A stretch of 64,000 nucleotides of DNA from Syntrophomonas sp. (GCA_016841425.1 JAENZE010000006.1:70362-134361); one strand, 5' to 3'; numbered from the stretch's first letter, positions 9,549-20,221 are shown. Program-made: numbers and translations. The notes: generated by a model from the letters alone, not told the origin.

Positions 9549-9692
9549 AACCTCATCTCCTTAAGCGTTATATTAAGAATTACACCTTATAGTATGCATA
9601 ATTAATAAAAGTGGTTACATTCTTCATAAGCCTGTCCTATAAGACAGCTTAACCAGCTTTCAAGAAAAACCAAGCCTGGTCTTGAATATACA

Positions 9693-10781
9693 CTATTTCA
9701 AAATTATATTTAGTATCTGGTTCAATGCATCAGGCCTTGCTTCTTTTTTCATATTTAAACTCATCTTTTGCAGCCGGGATCTATCCTTCCTCAAATTTTC
9801 CAGTTTATTATAGAGAGTATTTCCATCGAGGAACTCATCGATAACCATTTCAGCAGCTTTTTTTTCTATTAATGCCCGAGCATTCTTTTCCTGATGGTTT
9901 TCGGCCGCATAAGGATAAGGTACCAGAATCGCTGGCAGACCCAGTATAGCTAACTCGCTCAGAGTACTGGCTCCAGCCCTGCATAGGGCCAGGTCAGCAG
10001 CAGCCATAGCATCTTCTATATTATGCATAAAAGGCTTTATTATAACTTTGCTCGAACTTAAAGCAGCCTCTTCCAACTGCTTAGCCATATCTTCATAGGC
10101 AGAATCACCTGTTATCCAGATTACCTGCATATCGTCAATCCTGTACTCCTGTAGGAATTTAAGCATGGCCTGGTTGATTGAAGCGGCTCCCCTGCTCCCC
10201 CCGAAAGCCAAGAGGGTAAAGATATTCTCAGCCAAACCCAGTTTAATTAAGGCCTGTCCCCGGTCAACTTTTATTATTTCCTGTCTCACCGGAAGGCCAG
10301 TGATCTTTATGCTTTTAGATTTCAGGTATCGGGCGGCCTCAGGAAAATTGATCATAGTGCAGTCCACTTTTCTAGCCAGGTTTCGGTTAGCTATACCAGG
10401 AAATGCATTTTGTTCATGAATAAAAGTTCGACAGCCAGGAAAAAGAGTCCCCGCCGATACTACCGGGAAAGACACATATCCACCAGTTCCCAGAACCATA
10501 TTGGGTTTAAACTGTTTGATAATACTCCAAGCCTGGAATATGCTCTTAGGAAACTTGGCCAGTGATGCGGAAGCCTTGAGGATTGAAGACCGGTTAATTC
10601 CCGAAATATCTATGAAAGCAAACTCAAATCCTGCTGCCGGAACTATTTTGCTTTCCAGACCCTCCCGGGTACCCACATATAAAATATCAGTATCAGGAAG
10701 CCTTTCTTGTATCCCTCTAGCTATTGCCAGAGCAGGGTAAATATGTCCTCCTGTACCTCCTCCGCTTATTACCACCTTCAT
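9693..10781 (-). CDS. murG: UDP-GlcNAc--undecaprenyl-diphospho-MurNAc-pentapeptide GlcNAc transferase MurG
   Basis: This GT28-family transferase acts on the inner face of the membrane and converts lipid I to lipid II. The 362-aa protein shows the N-terminal G-loop [16 protein letters not shown], then [12 protein letters not shown] and the second G-loop [12 protein letters not shown]. The UDP-GlcNAc-binding segment [31 protein letters not shown] has been kept. Length and motif order are normal for the family. It lies between ftsW and murC. Confidence 0.98.
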   Translation of the reverse strand: MKVVISGGGTGGHIYPALAIARGIQERLPDTDILYVGTREGLESKIVPAAGFEFAFIDISGINRSSILKASASLAKFPKSIFQAWSIIKQFKPNMVLGTGGYVSFPVVSAGTLFPGCRTFIHEQNAFPGIANRNLARKVDCTMINFPEAARYLKSKSIKITGLPVRQEIIKVDRGQALIKLGLAENIFTLLAFGGSRGAASINQAMLKFLQEYRIDDMQVIWITGDSAYEDMAKQLEEAALSSSKVIIKPFMHNIEDAMAAADLALCRAGASTLSELAILGLPAILVPYPYAAENHQEKNARALIEKKAAEMVIDEFLDGNTLYNKLENLRKDRSRLQKMSLNMKKEARPDALNQILNIILK

Positions 10782-10915
10782 AAGTTCTAATCTCCTATCT
10801 CCGATATTTCACAATCAAGGATGGTTATTCATTTATCATTCTACTAATCTTTCTGCTTAAAAAATGATTATATCAGCCGGCCGTATGCTAATTAAACTAT
10901 AAATCAATTGAGCCA

Positions 10916-12016
10916 TTAACGATTGGAACTATAACGGGATATATTCAAAAGCAGACCAACACCTAACATGGTAAATGCCAGAGAGGACCCCCCATAACTG
11001 ATAAACGGCAGGGTTATTCCTGTAACCGGCAGGACCCCTGACACCACGCCAATATTAATAGCTGCCTGGAAAACAATCATTATGGTTATTCCAGCTGCTA
11101 ACAGGCTGCCAAAGGTATCAGGAGCATAAATAGCTGTTTTAAATCCTCGCCAGGCAAACAAGAGAAATAAGCCAATAATCAATGAAGCACCTATAAAACC
11201 CAATTCTTCCCCGAGGATAGCAAAAATAAAGTCCGTATGCTGTTCGGGGAGATAGAAAAATTTTTGCCTGCTCCTTCCTAATCCCAGGCCAAATAAGCCT
11301 CCAGATCCCAGGGCATAAAGGGACTGAATGGTCTGAAAGCCTTCGTCGCTGGCATATTTCCATGGATCCATGAAGGCAATCATCCGTTCCATGCGGTATG
11401 GAGCTTGAATAATGAGCGCGCCAACTACTGCAGAACCGGTGAGTGCCAGCATCCCCATATGAGCCATTCTAGCTCCAGCAGCTGCCATCATAAAAAATGC
11501 TGTGCCAGCAATAGCGAATGAAGTGCCCAAATCCGGCTGGCACATTATTAACCCGCAGATTACTGCTACCAGCAGTATGTATGGAACAATACCCGTTTTG
11601 AAGTCTTTCATCTTCTCCAGGTTAATATCCATAATCCGGGCAAGGAACATAACCATAGCCAGTTTGGCCAGCTCAGATGGCGCAAAACCGGTTATTCCGA
11701 GATTCAACCAGCGGCTGGCACCCTTGGTTTCAATCCCCATAGGGGTTAAGACCAGTATAAGGCATATTACAGCTGCAATCATTAAAGGTAAGGCCAGTTC
11801 CCGCAGCCGAAGATAATTTATCTTCATTACCACTATCATGGCTGCTATACCTATTAGCACCCATAAGAGCTGCTTTCTGAAGAAAAAATAAGGGTCATCG
11901 TACCTAACTCCGGCAGTTACTGCACTGGAGCTAAATACCATTACCAATCCAATACCCAGCAGTGCCAGAGTAGTTACAAAGAGAATAAAATCAGGCGGTC
12001 CTTTTTTTAACCTCAA
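10916..12016 (-). CDS. ftsW: SEDS-family peptidoglycan glycosyltransferase FtsW/SpoVE
   Basis: This polytopic glycosyltransferase polymerises lipid II with its partner class B PBP. In 366 aa there are about ten hydrophobic helices. Conserved SEDS segments are GFAPSELAKLAMVMFLAR, QPDLGTSF (around 165-172), the extracellular loop GLGRSRQKFFYLPEQHTDFIFAILGEELGF, and the C-terminal GITLPFISYGGSS. The TTG start (12016) is 9 nt after GGAGG. Sequence alone does not separate FtsW from the sporulation paralogue SpoVE; the spoVD-type PBP upstream means either is possible. Confidence 0.95.
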   Translation of the reverse strand: MRLKKGPPDFILFVTTLALLGIGLVMVFSSSAVTAGVRYDDPYFFFRKQLLWVLIGIAAMIVVMKINYLRLRELALPLMIAAVICLILVLTPMGIETKGASRWLNLGITGFAPSELAKLAMVMFLARIMDINLEKMKDFKTGIVPYILLVAVICGLIMCQPDLGTSFAIAGTAFFMMAAAGARMAHMGMLALTGSAVVGALIIQAPYRMERMIAFMDPWKYASDEGFQTIQSLYALGSGGLFGLGLGRSRQKFFYLPEQHTDFIFAILGEELGFIGASLIIGLFLLFAWRGFKTAIYAPDTFGSLLAAGITIMIVFQAAINIGVVSGVLPVTGITLPFISYGGSSLAFTMLGVGLLLNISRYSSNR

Positions 12017-12173
12017 ATTGCTTTTCCTCCCTGATAATTATGGATCTATAAACCTCGTAGCTTGTTCCCCCTGAATAATTGTAATTTGGGTTGGGAGCAT
12101 GCATAAATATACTTGTTCCCAATCTCCGCATGGACAACACCAACTGCTTGACGCTTGTCTTCAGGGGTACCAG

Positions 12174-13538
12174 CTATGGCTCGATTATGGATTTAACCAC
12201 CTGACAGAACAGGTCCCCTCGATGTTCGTAACTGGGGAACATATCCCAGCTGGCGCAAGCCGGAGATAGTAAAACCACGTCACCTGCCTGGGCAAGTTCG
12301 TGAGCAGTAATAACTGCTTCTTCAAAACCTTCTACCTCATATATATTCTTGTAGTTCATATCCATGACTGCCTGTTTGATATCTGTTTTGGCTTCTCCCA
12401 GCAATACCAATTCTTTAACCTTCTGATTTATTAACCGGGCCAGCTGCTTAAAATCAGAACCTTTGTTCCTGCCCCCGGCTATTAGTATAATCGGGTTACT
12501 AAATGATTCCAGGGCTTTGATGGCTGATTCTGGATTGGTGGCCTTGGAGTCATTTATATAGAGTATGCCATCCTCATACGCTACTTCTTCCATACGGTGT
12601 CTCACACCTTTAAACTCCGCCAAGGTGGCCGCTATCGATTGTATCCTGGCCCCTCCCAGGTAAGCCATCATCACTGCACATAAAATATTTTCCAGGTTAT
12701 GTCTGCCTCTTAATTGAATATAGTCCAGAGGACAAATTATTTGCTTTTTATTATGTGCAGCAATAACTAGATAATTATCCTCTATAAACGCGCCTTCCTG
12801 AAGCACCTGTTCGCTGGAAAAATAAAATACCCGGGATGGGCATCTGGCAGCAATCTCTCTTATAGTGCAGTCTTCGTAATTTAGTACTGCAAAATCATCC
12901 TCTGTTTGCTGGCTGAATATATTTTCTTTAGCCTTAATATATGCGGTCATGGTTTTATGTCGGTCCAAATGGTCGGGAGTAATATTTAATAGTCCGCAAA
13001 TCGAGGGGCGAAAATCTACGATGGTTTCCAGCTGAAAACTGGAAACCTCAACCGCTATGACGGCATCCTCCACCTCGTCTACCAGAGTTGTCAGCGCGAT
13101 CCCGATATTGCCGGCGCAGAACGCCGCTCTGCCATCTTGAGCAAAAATTTGCTGCAGAAGTGCAGTAGTTGTAGTCTTCCCGTTAGTACCAGTTACAGCT
13201 AATATTTGAGTCTTACTATTTTTCAGCTGATAGGCTAATTCCAACTCTCCAATAATAGGGATGCCTTCCTGGCACGCTTGTTGAAAAGGCTGAATGTCCA
13301 GAGGTATCCCGGGGCTGGCAACTAACAGGTCATATTTTTCTCTGCTGACTGCTGGATATTCACCGGCATATACTTGGATCCCGGCTGATTTTAGCTTATC
13401 CAGGCTGGCCTGGATTTCATCTGCTCCCTTTCTATCACACACGCTGACCTGAGCTTTGTGTCGTTTTAGAATTTCTGCAGCTGCTTCCCCACTTCTTCCC
13501 AAACCTACCACCAATACTCTTTTATTCTCCAGATGCAC
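12174..13538 (-). CDS. murD: UDP-N-acetylmuramoyl-L-alanine--D-glutamate ligase MurD
   Basis: This ligase adds D-glutamate to UDP-MurNAc-L-Ala. The 454-aa protein begins with a Rossmann-like domain (VLVVGLGRSGEAAAEIL). It has the ATP loop AVTGTNGKTTTTALL (about 115-130), EVSSFQLETI, NITPDHLDRH and the C-terminal NDSKATNPESAIKALES with LLSPACASWDMF, all family hallmarks. The start codon is GTG (13538), with GGAAG about 10 nt upstream. A 157-bp gap separates it from ftsW. That gap contains an inverted repeat TTGGGA...TCCCAA near 12080-12112 and no gene. Confidence 0.98.
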   Translation of the reverse strand: MHLENKRVLVVGLGRSGEAAAEILKRHKAQVSVCDRKGADEIQASLDKLKSAGIQVYAGEYPAVSREKYDLLVASPGIPLDIQPFQQACQEGIPIIGELELAYQLKNSKTQILAVTGTNGKTTTTALLQQIFAQDGRAAFCAGNIGIALTTLVDEVEDAVIAVEVSSFQLETIVDFRPSICGLLNITPDHLDRHKTMTAYIKAKENIFSQQTEDDFAVLNYEDCTIREIAARCPSRVFYFSSEQVLQEGAFIEDNYLVIAAHNKKQIICPLDYIQLRGRHNLENILCAVMMAYLGGARIQSIAATLAEFKGVRHRMEEVAYEDGILYINDSKATNPESAIKALESFSNPIILIAGGRNKGSDFKQLARLINQKVKELVLLGEAKTDIKQAVMDMNYKNIYEVEGFEEAVITAHELAQAGDVVLLSPACASWDMFPSYEHRGDLFCQVVKSIIEP

Positions 13539-13587
13539 CGAATAACACTTCCTTAACCATGCTAATATAAAACCAGGAATATAATAA

Positions 13588-14568
13588 TTATCCCAGACCT
13601 TTCAAACTCCATAATCCCAATAATATAAAAAAGATGCCTGCCATCCAAAATACGCGGACTACTTTTTTCTCCGTCCACCCTTTCAGTTCATAATGGTGGT
13701 GAAGCGGAGCCATTAAAAATATTCTTTTACCAGTAGTCTGGTAAGATATTATTTGTAGAATTACACTGAGAGTTTCAATGACATACACCCCACCGATAAT
13801 TACCAATGCTATTTCAGACCTGGTTATAGCGGCAACTGCAGCAACTGCCCCACCTAGCGCCATTGAGCCGGTATCCCCCATGAAAACCCGGGCTGGATAA
13901 CGGTTAAACACTAGAAATCCGAGGCAAGCTCCGGCTACGGCACCACAAAAAATGGTCAAATTGTAATGAGCAGACATCAGCGAGACTATCGAAAAAGCCA
14001 TGGCTACCAGAAAAGTAACCCCACTGGCCAGTCCGTCTAATCCATCAGTGAGATTTACCGCATTAGAAGCAGATAGCAAAACAAGTACCAGAAATGGTAC
14101 ATACAAAAATCCTAAATCGATTGAATTCCCACTGAAAGGAATAATTATAGTAGTTCCCCGCTCCAAATAATAAATCAGAAACAGAGCGAACAATATTCCC
14201 ACCAGGAGCTGCAGGCCAACTTTTTCCCGTGCTCTCAATCCCAGTGAACGTTTTAGAACTACTTTTATGTAATCATCCCAAAAACCAATTCCTCCAAAAG
14301 CCAGCATAACCAGAACCGCCACCAGAACTTCAACACTAGCCCCGGCCATAATAAAACTAGCTACCATAACTGCAGTAATTATGATTATGCCGCCCATGGT
14401 AGGCGTGCCAGCCTTTTTCAAATGTCGTTTTGGTCCATCTTCTCTAATATTCTGGCCAACTTTTAGCCTGCTCAAAAAAGGAATCATAAACGGTCCCATA
14501 GCCAGGGATATTAATATCGAAATTCCAGCGGCCAATATAGTATTAAAAATAAATTCATATCCCTGCAT
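13588..14568 (-). CDS. mraY: Phospho-N-acetylmuramoyl-pentapeptide-transferase MraY
   Basis: This membrane enzyme transfers phospho-MurNAc-pentapeptide to undecaprenyl phosphate to make lipid I. The protein (326 aa) is polytopic with about ten helices. It carries the catalytic aspartate motifs GGIGFWDDYIKV and NAVNLTDGLDGLASG, the metal-binding region FMGDTGSMALGG, and the C-terminal HHHYELKGW histidine triad. I chose the ATG at 14568 rather than the adjacent TTG because of the distance to GGAGGAGAT. Confidence 0.98.
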   Translation of the reverse strand: MQGYEFIFNTILAAGISILISLAMGPFMIPFLSRLKVGQNIREDGPKRHLKKAGTPTMGGIIIITAVMVASFIMAGASVEVLVAVLVMLAFGGIGFWDDYIKVVLKRSLGLRAREKVGLQLLVGILFALFLIYYLERGTTIIIPFSGNSIDLGFLYVPFLVLVLLSASNAVNLTDGLDGLASGVTFLVAMAFSIVSLMSAHYNLTIFCGAVAGACLGFLVFNRYPARVFMGDTGSMALGGAVAAVAAITRSEIALVIIGGVYVIETLSVILQIISYQTTGKRIFLMAPLHHHYELKGWTEKKVVRVFWMAGIFFILLGLWSLKGLG

Positions 14569-14642
14569 CAACCCATCTCCTCCAACTAACGCAGCCAGTT
14601 TTTACCATATATGATGATTTATAGTATAACCCTTACTTATAC

Positions 14643-16025
14643 TCATTTCAGCAGCTCATCTGCCAGAGTCTCCATCTGCATACCCCGGGATGCTTTAAAA
14701 ATTATTGTATCCTTTTTATCAAAAGTTTGCTGAATAAATTTTAAACTTTTACTCTTATCTGCAAAATAGCGAACCTTTTCAGGAGCCATTCCTGCCGCCA
14801 GTGCTCCCTCGGCAATATGTCTGGCCAGATTTCCTACTGCCACCAGAATGTCCAGATTAAGCTCAGAGGCTTTTCGCCCTACCTGTAGATGTCCTTCAAC
14901 TTCATGCACTCCCAATTCGAACATATCACCCAGAACTGCCAGCAGCTTACCGTCTCCTGCAATTTGCCGGCCGGTTTCCAGGGCTGAAGCCATAGATAAT
15001 GGATTGGCGTTATAGGTATCATTGATTAGCGCTCCACCCTCTGCAAACCGGGTTATATTAAGCCGATTTCCGGAAGGCTTATACGTTTCCAGACCAAGCT
15101 GTATAGACTCTAAATCAATTCCCATTACAAATGCTACCCCAACACAGGCAGCAATATTGGCGGCCAGACGCTCAGAAGGGATGGGAAAATGGAACTGAAC
15201 TGGATTTCCTTTAAGATGCATATCAATATACATACCCTGAGAATCAGAGGTGATTTTATCTATTTTGAAATCACAATTCTCATTAAACCCAAACGTATAC
15301 AAGCGACAGGGATAGTTCGATGCCGCCTTGAGCAGTATTTCGTTGTCTCCATTGACAAGTGCAAAATGCTGTTCTTCAAGAAAAGCTAATATTTCACATT
15401 TAGCCTCAGCAATGTTTTCTACACTTCCCAGGGTTTCCAGATGAACTCCTTCAACATTGGTTATTATAGAACAGGTGGGCCTGGCAATATCAGCTAGTCT
15501 AAGTATTTCTCCTTTGCCTCTCATGGCCATCTCCAGTACTGCCGCCTGATATCCTCTTTCTAATCTAAATATCGTCAGGGGCAGCCCAATGTCATTGTTA
15601 AAATTTGCTTCAGTCTTCATAGTCCTTAACCTGGTGCTCAAACATGAATATATCAGGTCTTTAGTAGTGGTCTTGCCAACACTGCCACTGACAGCTATCA
15701 CAGGAATATTGAACAATTGTCTATAATAACGGGCTAAATCCTGCAGAGCCTGCAGAGTATCCTCAACAAGAATTAATGCTCTATCGGGATATTCGGAGGG
15801 CGGCATATCGATGTTCATAGAAATGACAGCTGCTAAAGCCCCGGCTCGAAAAGCCTGAGTAACATAGTCATGACCATCAAAATTCTCACCCTCAAGCGCA
15901 AAAAACAGACTGCCTGCAGATAGCTTTCTAGAATCTGTTTCTATAGAATTAATATTCAATTCCAAACTACCTGTTAATAATTTTCCATTTATATGCTGGC
16001 ATATTGTAGCCAGAGATAAATTCAT
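14643..16025 (-). CDS. murF: UDP-N-acetylmuramoyl-tripeptide--D-alanyl-D-alanine ligase MurF
   Basis: This enzyme completes the UDP-MurNAc-pentapeptide by adding D-Ala-D-Ala. The 460-aa protein has the N-terminal Mur domain (SIETDSRKLSAGSLFFALEGENFDGHDYV) and the ATP loop AVSGSVGKTTTKDLI. EMAMRGKGEI and INDTYNANPLSMASALE in the C-terminal half are family markers. Its start lies 5 bp after the murE stop, indicating tight coupling. No ddl gene is present in the window. Confidence 0.98.
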   Translation of the reverse strand: MNLSLATICQHINGKLLTGSLELNINSIETDSRKLSAGSLFFALEGENFDGHDYVTQAFRAGALAAVISMNIDMPPSEYPDRALILVEDTLQALQDLARYYRQLFNIPVIAVSGSVGKTTTKDLIYSCLSTRLRTMKTEANFNNDIGLPLTIFRLERGYQAAVLEMAMRGKGEILRLADIARPTCSIITNVEGVHLETLGSVENIAEAKCEILAFLEEQHFALVNGDNEILLKAASNYPCRLYTFGFNENCDFKIDKITSDSQGMYIDMHLKGNPVQFHFPIPSERLAANIAACVGVAFVMGIDLESIQLGLETYKPSGNRLNITRFAEGGALINDTYNANPLSMASALETGRQIAGDGKLLAVLGDMFELGVHEVEGHLQVGRKASELNLDILVAVGNLARHIAEGALAAGMAPEKVRYFADKSKSLKFIQQTFDKKDTIIFKASRGMQMETLADELLK

Positions 16026-16030
16026 AAAAT

Positions 16031-17488
16031 CTATCCTTTCAAAAACTCGGCGGCTACTTTCCTGTCATCAAACTCCAAGACTTTATCTTTGACCAGTTGA
16101 TAGGTTTCATGTCCTTTTCCCGCAATAATAATTAAATCTCCCTTTTTACCAAAATTTATGGCATGTCGAATTGCTTCCCGGCGATCTACTATGATAGCAT
16201 ACCGCGAATTTTCCACCCGGTCCAACCCCGGTATGATATCGGCGATAATATCCTCCGGTTCTTCACTGCGAGGGTTATCAGAAGTTACTATACAGAAATC
16301 ACTATACTGAGCAGCTATTTCCCCCATTAACGGACGCTTGGTCCTGTCCCTATCACCTCCACAGCCAAACACAGTAATAAGCCGATTTTCCACTATCTGC
16401 CTGGAAGTTTTCAAAATATTCTCCAAACCATCAGGAGTATGGGCATAATCAACGATCACTGTGAAATCACGCCTGGAAGGAACCTGTTCGAAACGGCCGG
16501 ATACACCCTGCACCTTTTCTATAGCCTTTTTAATAACCTTGGGATCCACGCCTTGAGCTAATCCACAGGCAATAGCGGCCAGAGCATTATAAATACCAAA
16601 ACGACCTATGAGATGCATATTAATAGAAACTGCTTTTCCCTGGAAATTAAATTTGAAACTGCTTCCTTTAAGATTAAAACTCAGGTCACTAGCCTGCACA
16701 TCCGCCGGCTGGTTAACGCTATAAGCCAGACATCGGCCTCTGGCTGCAGCCATGAAGTATTCAGCATATATGTCATCAGCGTTTATTATACAAAAACTAT
16801 CATCGCCATCTACCATTTTAAAAAGTTTTAACTTGGTCTGTAAATAGTGATTCATATTCTGATGATAATCCAGGTGATCTTGAGTGAGATTGGTATAAAC
16901 GGCAGCATTGAATGGTATTTTATCTACCCGGTGTAAGTCCAAAGCATGAGACGAGACCTCCATTACCAGGTATTCCGCCTTTTCCCGGCTGCAAAGGCTC
17001 ATAAATTCTTCAATTTCCAGTGCTTCAGGGGTAGTACGTCCCAGATCCATTTCAATATCTCCTATCTTTGCATACAGGGTTCCCAAAATTGCCGTCTTTT
17101 TGCCTGCTTCTTCCAGTATAGCCTTTATCAGGTGAGTGGTAGTAGTCTTCCCGTTGGTGCCGGTTACACCTATCACCCTTAATCCGCGATCAGGTTGTTC
17201 ATAATAATTTCTGGCCAGGGCAGCCAGGGCTTTCCTGGTATTGGAGGTTTGAATCACCACCGCCCCCACGGGAACATCAATTATCTTTTCTACAAGAACT
17301 GCAGCTGCTCCTTTTGTCACTGCCTCTGCTGCAAACAAATGCCCGTCGGTCTTAAAACCGGCTATACATACAAAAAGAGAACCAGGTGTCACTTTTCTTG
17401 AATCGTATTGGACACCGCTTATCTCTGTATCAGGGTCTCCAGAGATAATCTTATAATCTACACCCTTGAACAGTTCTGTTAATATCAA
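16031..17488 (-). CDS. murE: UDP-N-acetylmuramoyl-L-alanyl-D-glutamate--2,6-diaminopimelate ligase MurE
   Basis: This adds the third residue of the stem peptide. The 485-aa protein has an ATP loop GVTGTNGKTTTTHLI, YTNLTQDHLDYH and VVDYAHTPDGLENIL. The substrate-specificity segment is SDNPRSEEP; DNPR at this position is characteristic of enzymes that use meso-diaminopimelate rather than lysine, so the wall is predicted to be DAP-type. The start is TTG (17488), 7 nt after GGAGG. Confidence 0.97.
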   Translation of the reverse strand: MILTELFKGVDYKIISGDPDTEISGVQYDSRKVTPGSLFVCIAGFKTDGHLFAAEAVTKGAAAVLVEKIIDVPVGAVVIQTSNTRKALAALARNYYEQPDRGLRVIGVTGTNGKTTTTHLIKAILEEAGKKTAILGTLYAKIGDIEMDLGRTTPEALEIEEFMSLCSREKAEYLVMEVSSHALDLHRVDKIPFNAAVYTNLTQDHLDYHQNMNHYLQTKLKLFKMVDGDDSFCIINADDIYAEYFMAAARGRCLAYSVNQPADVQASDLSFNLKGSSFKFNFQGKAVSINMHLIGRFGIYNALAAIACGLAQGVDPKVIKKAIEKVQGVSGRFEQVPSRRDFTVIVDYAHTPDGLENILKTSRQIVENRLITVFGCGGDRDRTKRPLMGEIAAQYSDFCIVTSDNPRSEEPEDIIADIIPGLDRVENSRYAIIVDRREAIRHAINFGKKGDLIIIAGKGHETYQLVKDKVLEFDDRKVAAEFLKG

Positions 17489-17573
17489 TTTCGTCCCTCC
17501 CTTATATAATAAATGACGCTATTTTCGCTAACTTGCTTTCCCGTTATTTTAATTCTTGCCACCTGTGACTGCT

Positions 17574-19697
17574 TTATTCTCCTATAGGTTGAAACTTGAC
17601 CTTTAAACTGCTGCCAGCGCTGATAACTTTGCCTGCTTCTGGTATCTGTTCGTATGCTAGTCCATAACCTTCCGGGATTAAATGCAAACCTAGTTCGGCC
17701 AGTATTCGGGCCACTTCTTTCATGGATTTGCCCTGTAGATCAGGAACAGTAACTTCGCCCGTATTATTCTCTTCATCATAAGGTGACATTTTAATAATTA
17801 CCTGGGAGCCTTTATTTATTTTACTTCCTGCTACTGGCGTCTGCTGCCACACAATATTCCCGGTTCCGGCTACTTTCACTTCCAGACCACGGTCTTTTAT
17901 AGTAGATATGGCTTCTGCCAGCGGAAGATTAACAACATCTGGAGCAATCACTTGTTCTGTTTTTTCCTCATTGCTCTCACTATCACTGCTTTCAGTTTCA
18001 TACATAGGTTGCTCGAGATAACGCAGCGAATCTCTCATGATTTCCCGAAAAGCCGGGGCCGCTACCCAGCCCCCATAATAAGGATACCCTTTAGGTGCGT
18101 CGACAGCCACCAGGCATACCAGACGAGGTTCATTGGCAGGCGCAAAACCTACAAATGAAGCTACGTATTCATTTGCCATATAACCGCCGGTTGGAGATAT
18201 TTTTTGAGCAGTACCCGTTTTGCCTGCTGCCCTATACCCTTCAATATAAGCATTTTTACCGGTACCATTCACAACCTCACCTTCTAGAATTGCACACAAC
18301 CGATGTGCGGTATTCTCAGATACCACCTGTTCTGCCATTACCGGCTGGTTTTCCTGTAAAACTTCTCCTTCATTGCTTACCACCTGCTTTACCAGATGAG
18401 GCTGCATCTTCTGACCATTATTAGCTACTGCAGCTACAGCGGTAATAAGCTGTATAGGAGTCACCGCATTGGCCTGCCCCATTGCCATAGTGCCCAGATC
18501 AATCTGCTTCGCTGTAGTTTTATCTACCAATATACCAGCTGCTTCGCCTGGCAGATCTATTCCGGTAACCTTACCAAAACCAAACTTTTCTATATAGGTG
18601 AAGTATCTGGCCAAACCCAATTCCATACCTACCTGTACAAAACCTACATTACATGAATTTTCAACTATCTCAGCAAAAGTCTGGTCTCCATGAGCCTTAC
18701 GATCAGGACAGCCTATAGTCTCTTTACCGACTTTGATATAACCAGGGCAGTAAAACTTGGTATTCTCATCGACTATTTTTTCCTCCAGGGCCATGGCAGC
18801 TGTGGTAATTTTCATAGTTGACCCGGGTTCATAAGCATCGCTGATACACCAATTGCGCCGGTTTTTGTTAGGATAATCTCCATAATTGTTAGGATCATAA
18901 GTTGGCCGATTAGCCAGAGCCAATATTTCACCAGTGGCCGGGTCCATAACTATAGCTGCAGCAGCTTTAGCCTGTCGTTCTTTAAAGACTTTATCAAGTT
19001 CTCTTTCTGTTATATATTGTATAGTTTCATCTATAGTAAGAATGAGATTAGCCCCATCGATCGGGGCAATATATTTGTGAGTTGCTTCTGGTATGGGTCG
19101 ATTGGCAGCATCATGTTCAATTACAATGCGCCCCGGAGTTCCGCCCACCAGGTCATTATAGTAATAATCAATACCTTCCAGGCCGGTGTTATCGATGCCC
19201 GCAATTCCAAGCACATGGCTGGCCAGAGTTCCTTTAGGATAATATCTGCGGCTTTCTTCAGTCATATCTATGCCTGGCAGATCCATATCTCTTATGGATG
19301 CTGACTTTTCCGGATCTACCTGGCGATCTATCCATTCAAAAGAGCTTTGTTTAGTAATGCGTTCTAACAAAGCAGCCTGGTCCATATCCAATACCTCGGC
19401 AAGTTTTTGGGCAATAAGCTCTTCCTGTCCGCTGGCCAGAACTTCAGCTGGAATGGCATAGATAGAATCGCTGCTGATAGATATTGCTAACTCTTTACCA
19501 TTACGGTCATATATGATTCCTCGTTTAGACTCTACCGGCACGTCTCTCATTCTATTTTGCATGGCTTTTTCCGACAACTCATTCCCACGCACAAACTGTA
19601 CCCAGAAAATCCTGAATCCCAGGCCAAGAAATCCTACCGCAAATAATAAAAAAAGCGTTATTATACGCTTCCTCACAATAAGATTGCTGGTTTGCAT
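17574..19697 (-). CDS. spoVD: SpoVD/FtsI-type class B penicillin-binding protein with two PASTA domains
   Basis: This transpeptidase cross-links septal or spore-cortex peptidoglycan. The 707-aa protein has one membrane anchor (about 12-34), a PBP dimerisation domain, and a transpeptidase domain. The active site is EPGSTMKITT (Ser293), ENSCN (Ser348) and AGKTGTAQK (Lys493). Two PASTA domains follow, about 580-645 and 652-707 (VTVPDLQGKSMKEVARILAELGL). A single such gene sits where Bacillus has pbpB and spoVD in tandem, so it may serve both vegetative division and sporulation. The symbol could equally be ftsI. Confidence 0.93.
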   Translation of the reverse strand: MQTSNLIVRKRIITLFLLFAVGFLGLGFRIFWVQFVRGNELSEKAMQNRMRDVPVESKRGIIYDRNGKELAISISSDSIYAIPAEVLASGQEELIAQKLAEVLDMDQAALLERITKQSSFEWIDRQVDPEKSASIRDMDLPGIDMTEESRRYYPKGTLASHVLGIAGIDNTGLEGIDYYYNDLVGGTPGRIVIEHDAANRPIPEATHKYIAPIDGANLILTIDETIQYITERELDKVFKERQAKAAAAIVMDPATGEILALANRPTYDPNNYGDYPNKNRRNWCISDAYEPGSTMKITTAAMALEEKIVDENTKFYCPGYIKVGKETIGCPDRKAHGDQTFAEIVENSCNVGFVQVGMELGLARYFTYIEKFGFGKVTGIDLPGEAAGILVDKTTAKQIDLGTMAMGQANAVTPIQLITAVAAVANNGQKMQPHLVKQVVSNEGEVLQENQPVMAEQVVSENTAHRLCAILEGEVVNGTGKNAYIEGYRAAGKTGTAQKISPTGGYMANEYVASFVGFAPANEPRLVCLVAVDAPKGYPYYGGWVAAPAFREIMRDSLRYLEQPMYETESSDSESNEEKTEQVIAPDVVNLPLAEAISTIKDRGLEVKVAGTGNIVWQQTPVAGSKINKGSQVIIKMSPYDEENNTGEVTVPDLQGKSMKEVARILAELGLHLIPEGYGLAYEQIPEAGKVISAGSSLKVKFQPIGE

Positions 19698-19720
19698 TTG
19701 TCCGGCACCCCATTTTATTA

Positions 19721-20221
19721 TTAGTTATTATCAGCGAGCTGCATTAAGCTGGCATATAATTTTTCCAGAGAACTTCCATTAATATCTGCACTGGACATTT
19801 CTTCACTGTTTGAAGCGGTATTTAAACTATCCTGTGAGGACGAACTATGGGTGTTTAAAACTGCCACGTTAATATTACTATCCGGCTTGAACATGTTCAG
19901 CTCATTAAGAGCTACTTCTTCTACCCTCTGCAGGGAAGTCATCTGCGCTATCTGATATTCTACCCGGTAATTGGCGGTTTGCAGCGCACTTATATCTTTC
20001 TCTAATTCTACTATCTGATAGCCCAGCGTTGCTGATTTAATACACAGAAATACCAGGAATAATCCATATAAGAATAATGCTATACCTAATTTACCCAACA
20101 GCTTTTTAGAGCTGTTTACTTTTTTTCTGGTTACCTTTTTTACTATTCTCTCAGGCCTGGATGACACGACAGCTGGTTCTTCTTCCCATCGTGGTGCATA
20201 ATTATAGCCTACCTGTACCAT
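19721..20221 (-). CDS. ftsL: Cell division protein FtsL
   Basis: This is a small bitopic divisome protein of 166 aa. It has a basic cytoplasmic segment of about 50 residues (SRPERIVKKVTRKKVNSSKKLLGKLG), one membrane helix (about 50-68), and an extracellular leucine-zipper-like coiled coil (VELEKDISALQTANYRVEYQIAQMTSLQRVEEVALNEL) ending in a low-complexity serine-rich tail. FtsL sequences diverge strongly; the call rests on topology and the invariant location between rsmH and the PBP gene. Confidence 0.88.
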   Translation of the reverse strand: MVQVGYNYAPRWEEEPAVVSSRPERIVKKVTRKKVNSSKKLLGKLGIALFLYGLFLVFLCIKSATLGYQIVELEKDISALQTANYRVEYQIAQMTSLQRVEEVALNELNMFKPDSNINVAVLNTHSSSSQDSLNTASNSEEMSSADINGSSLEKLYASLMQLADNN

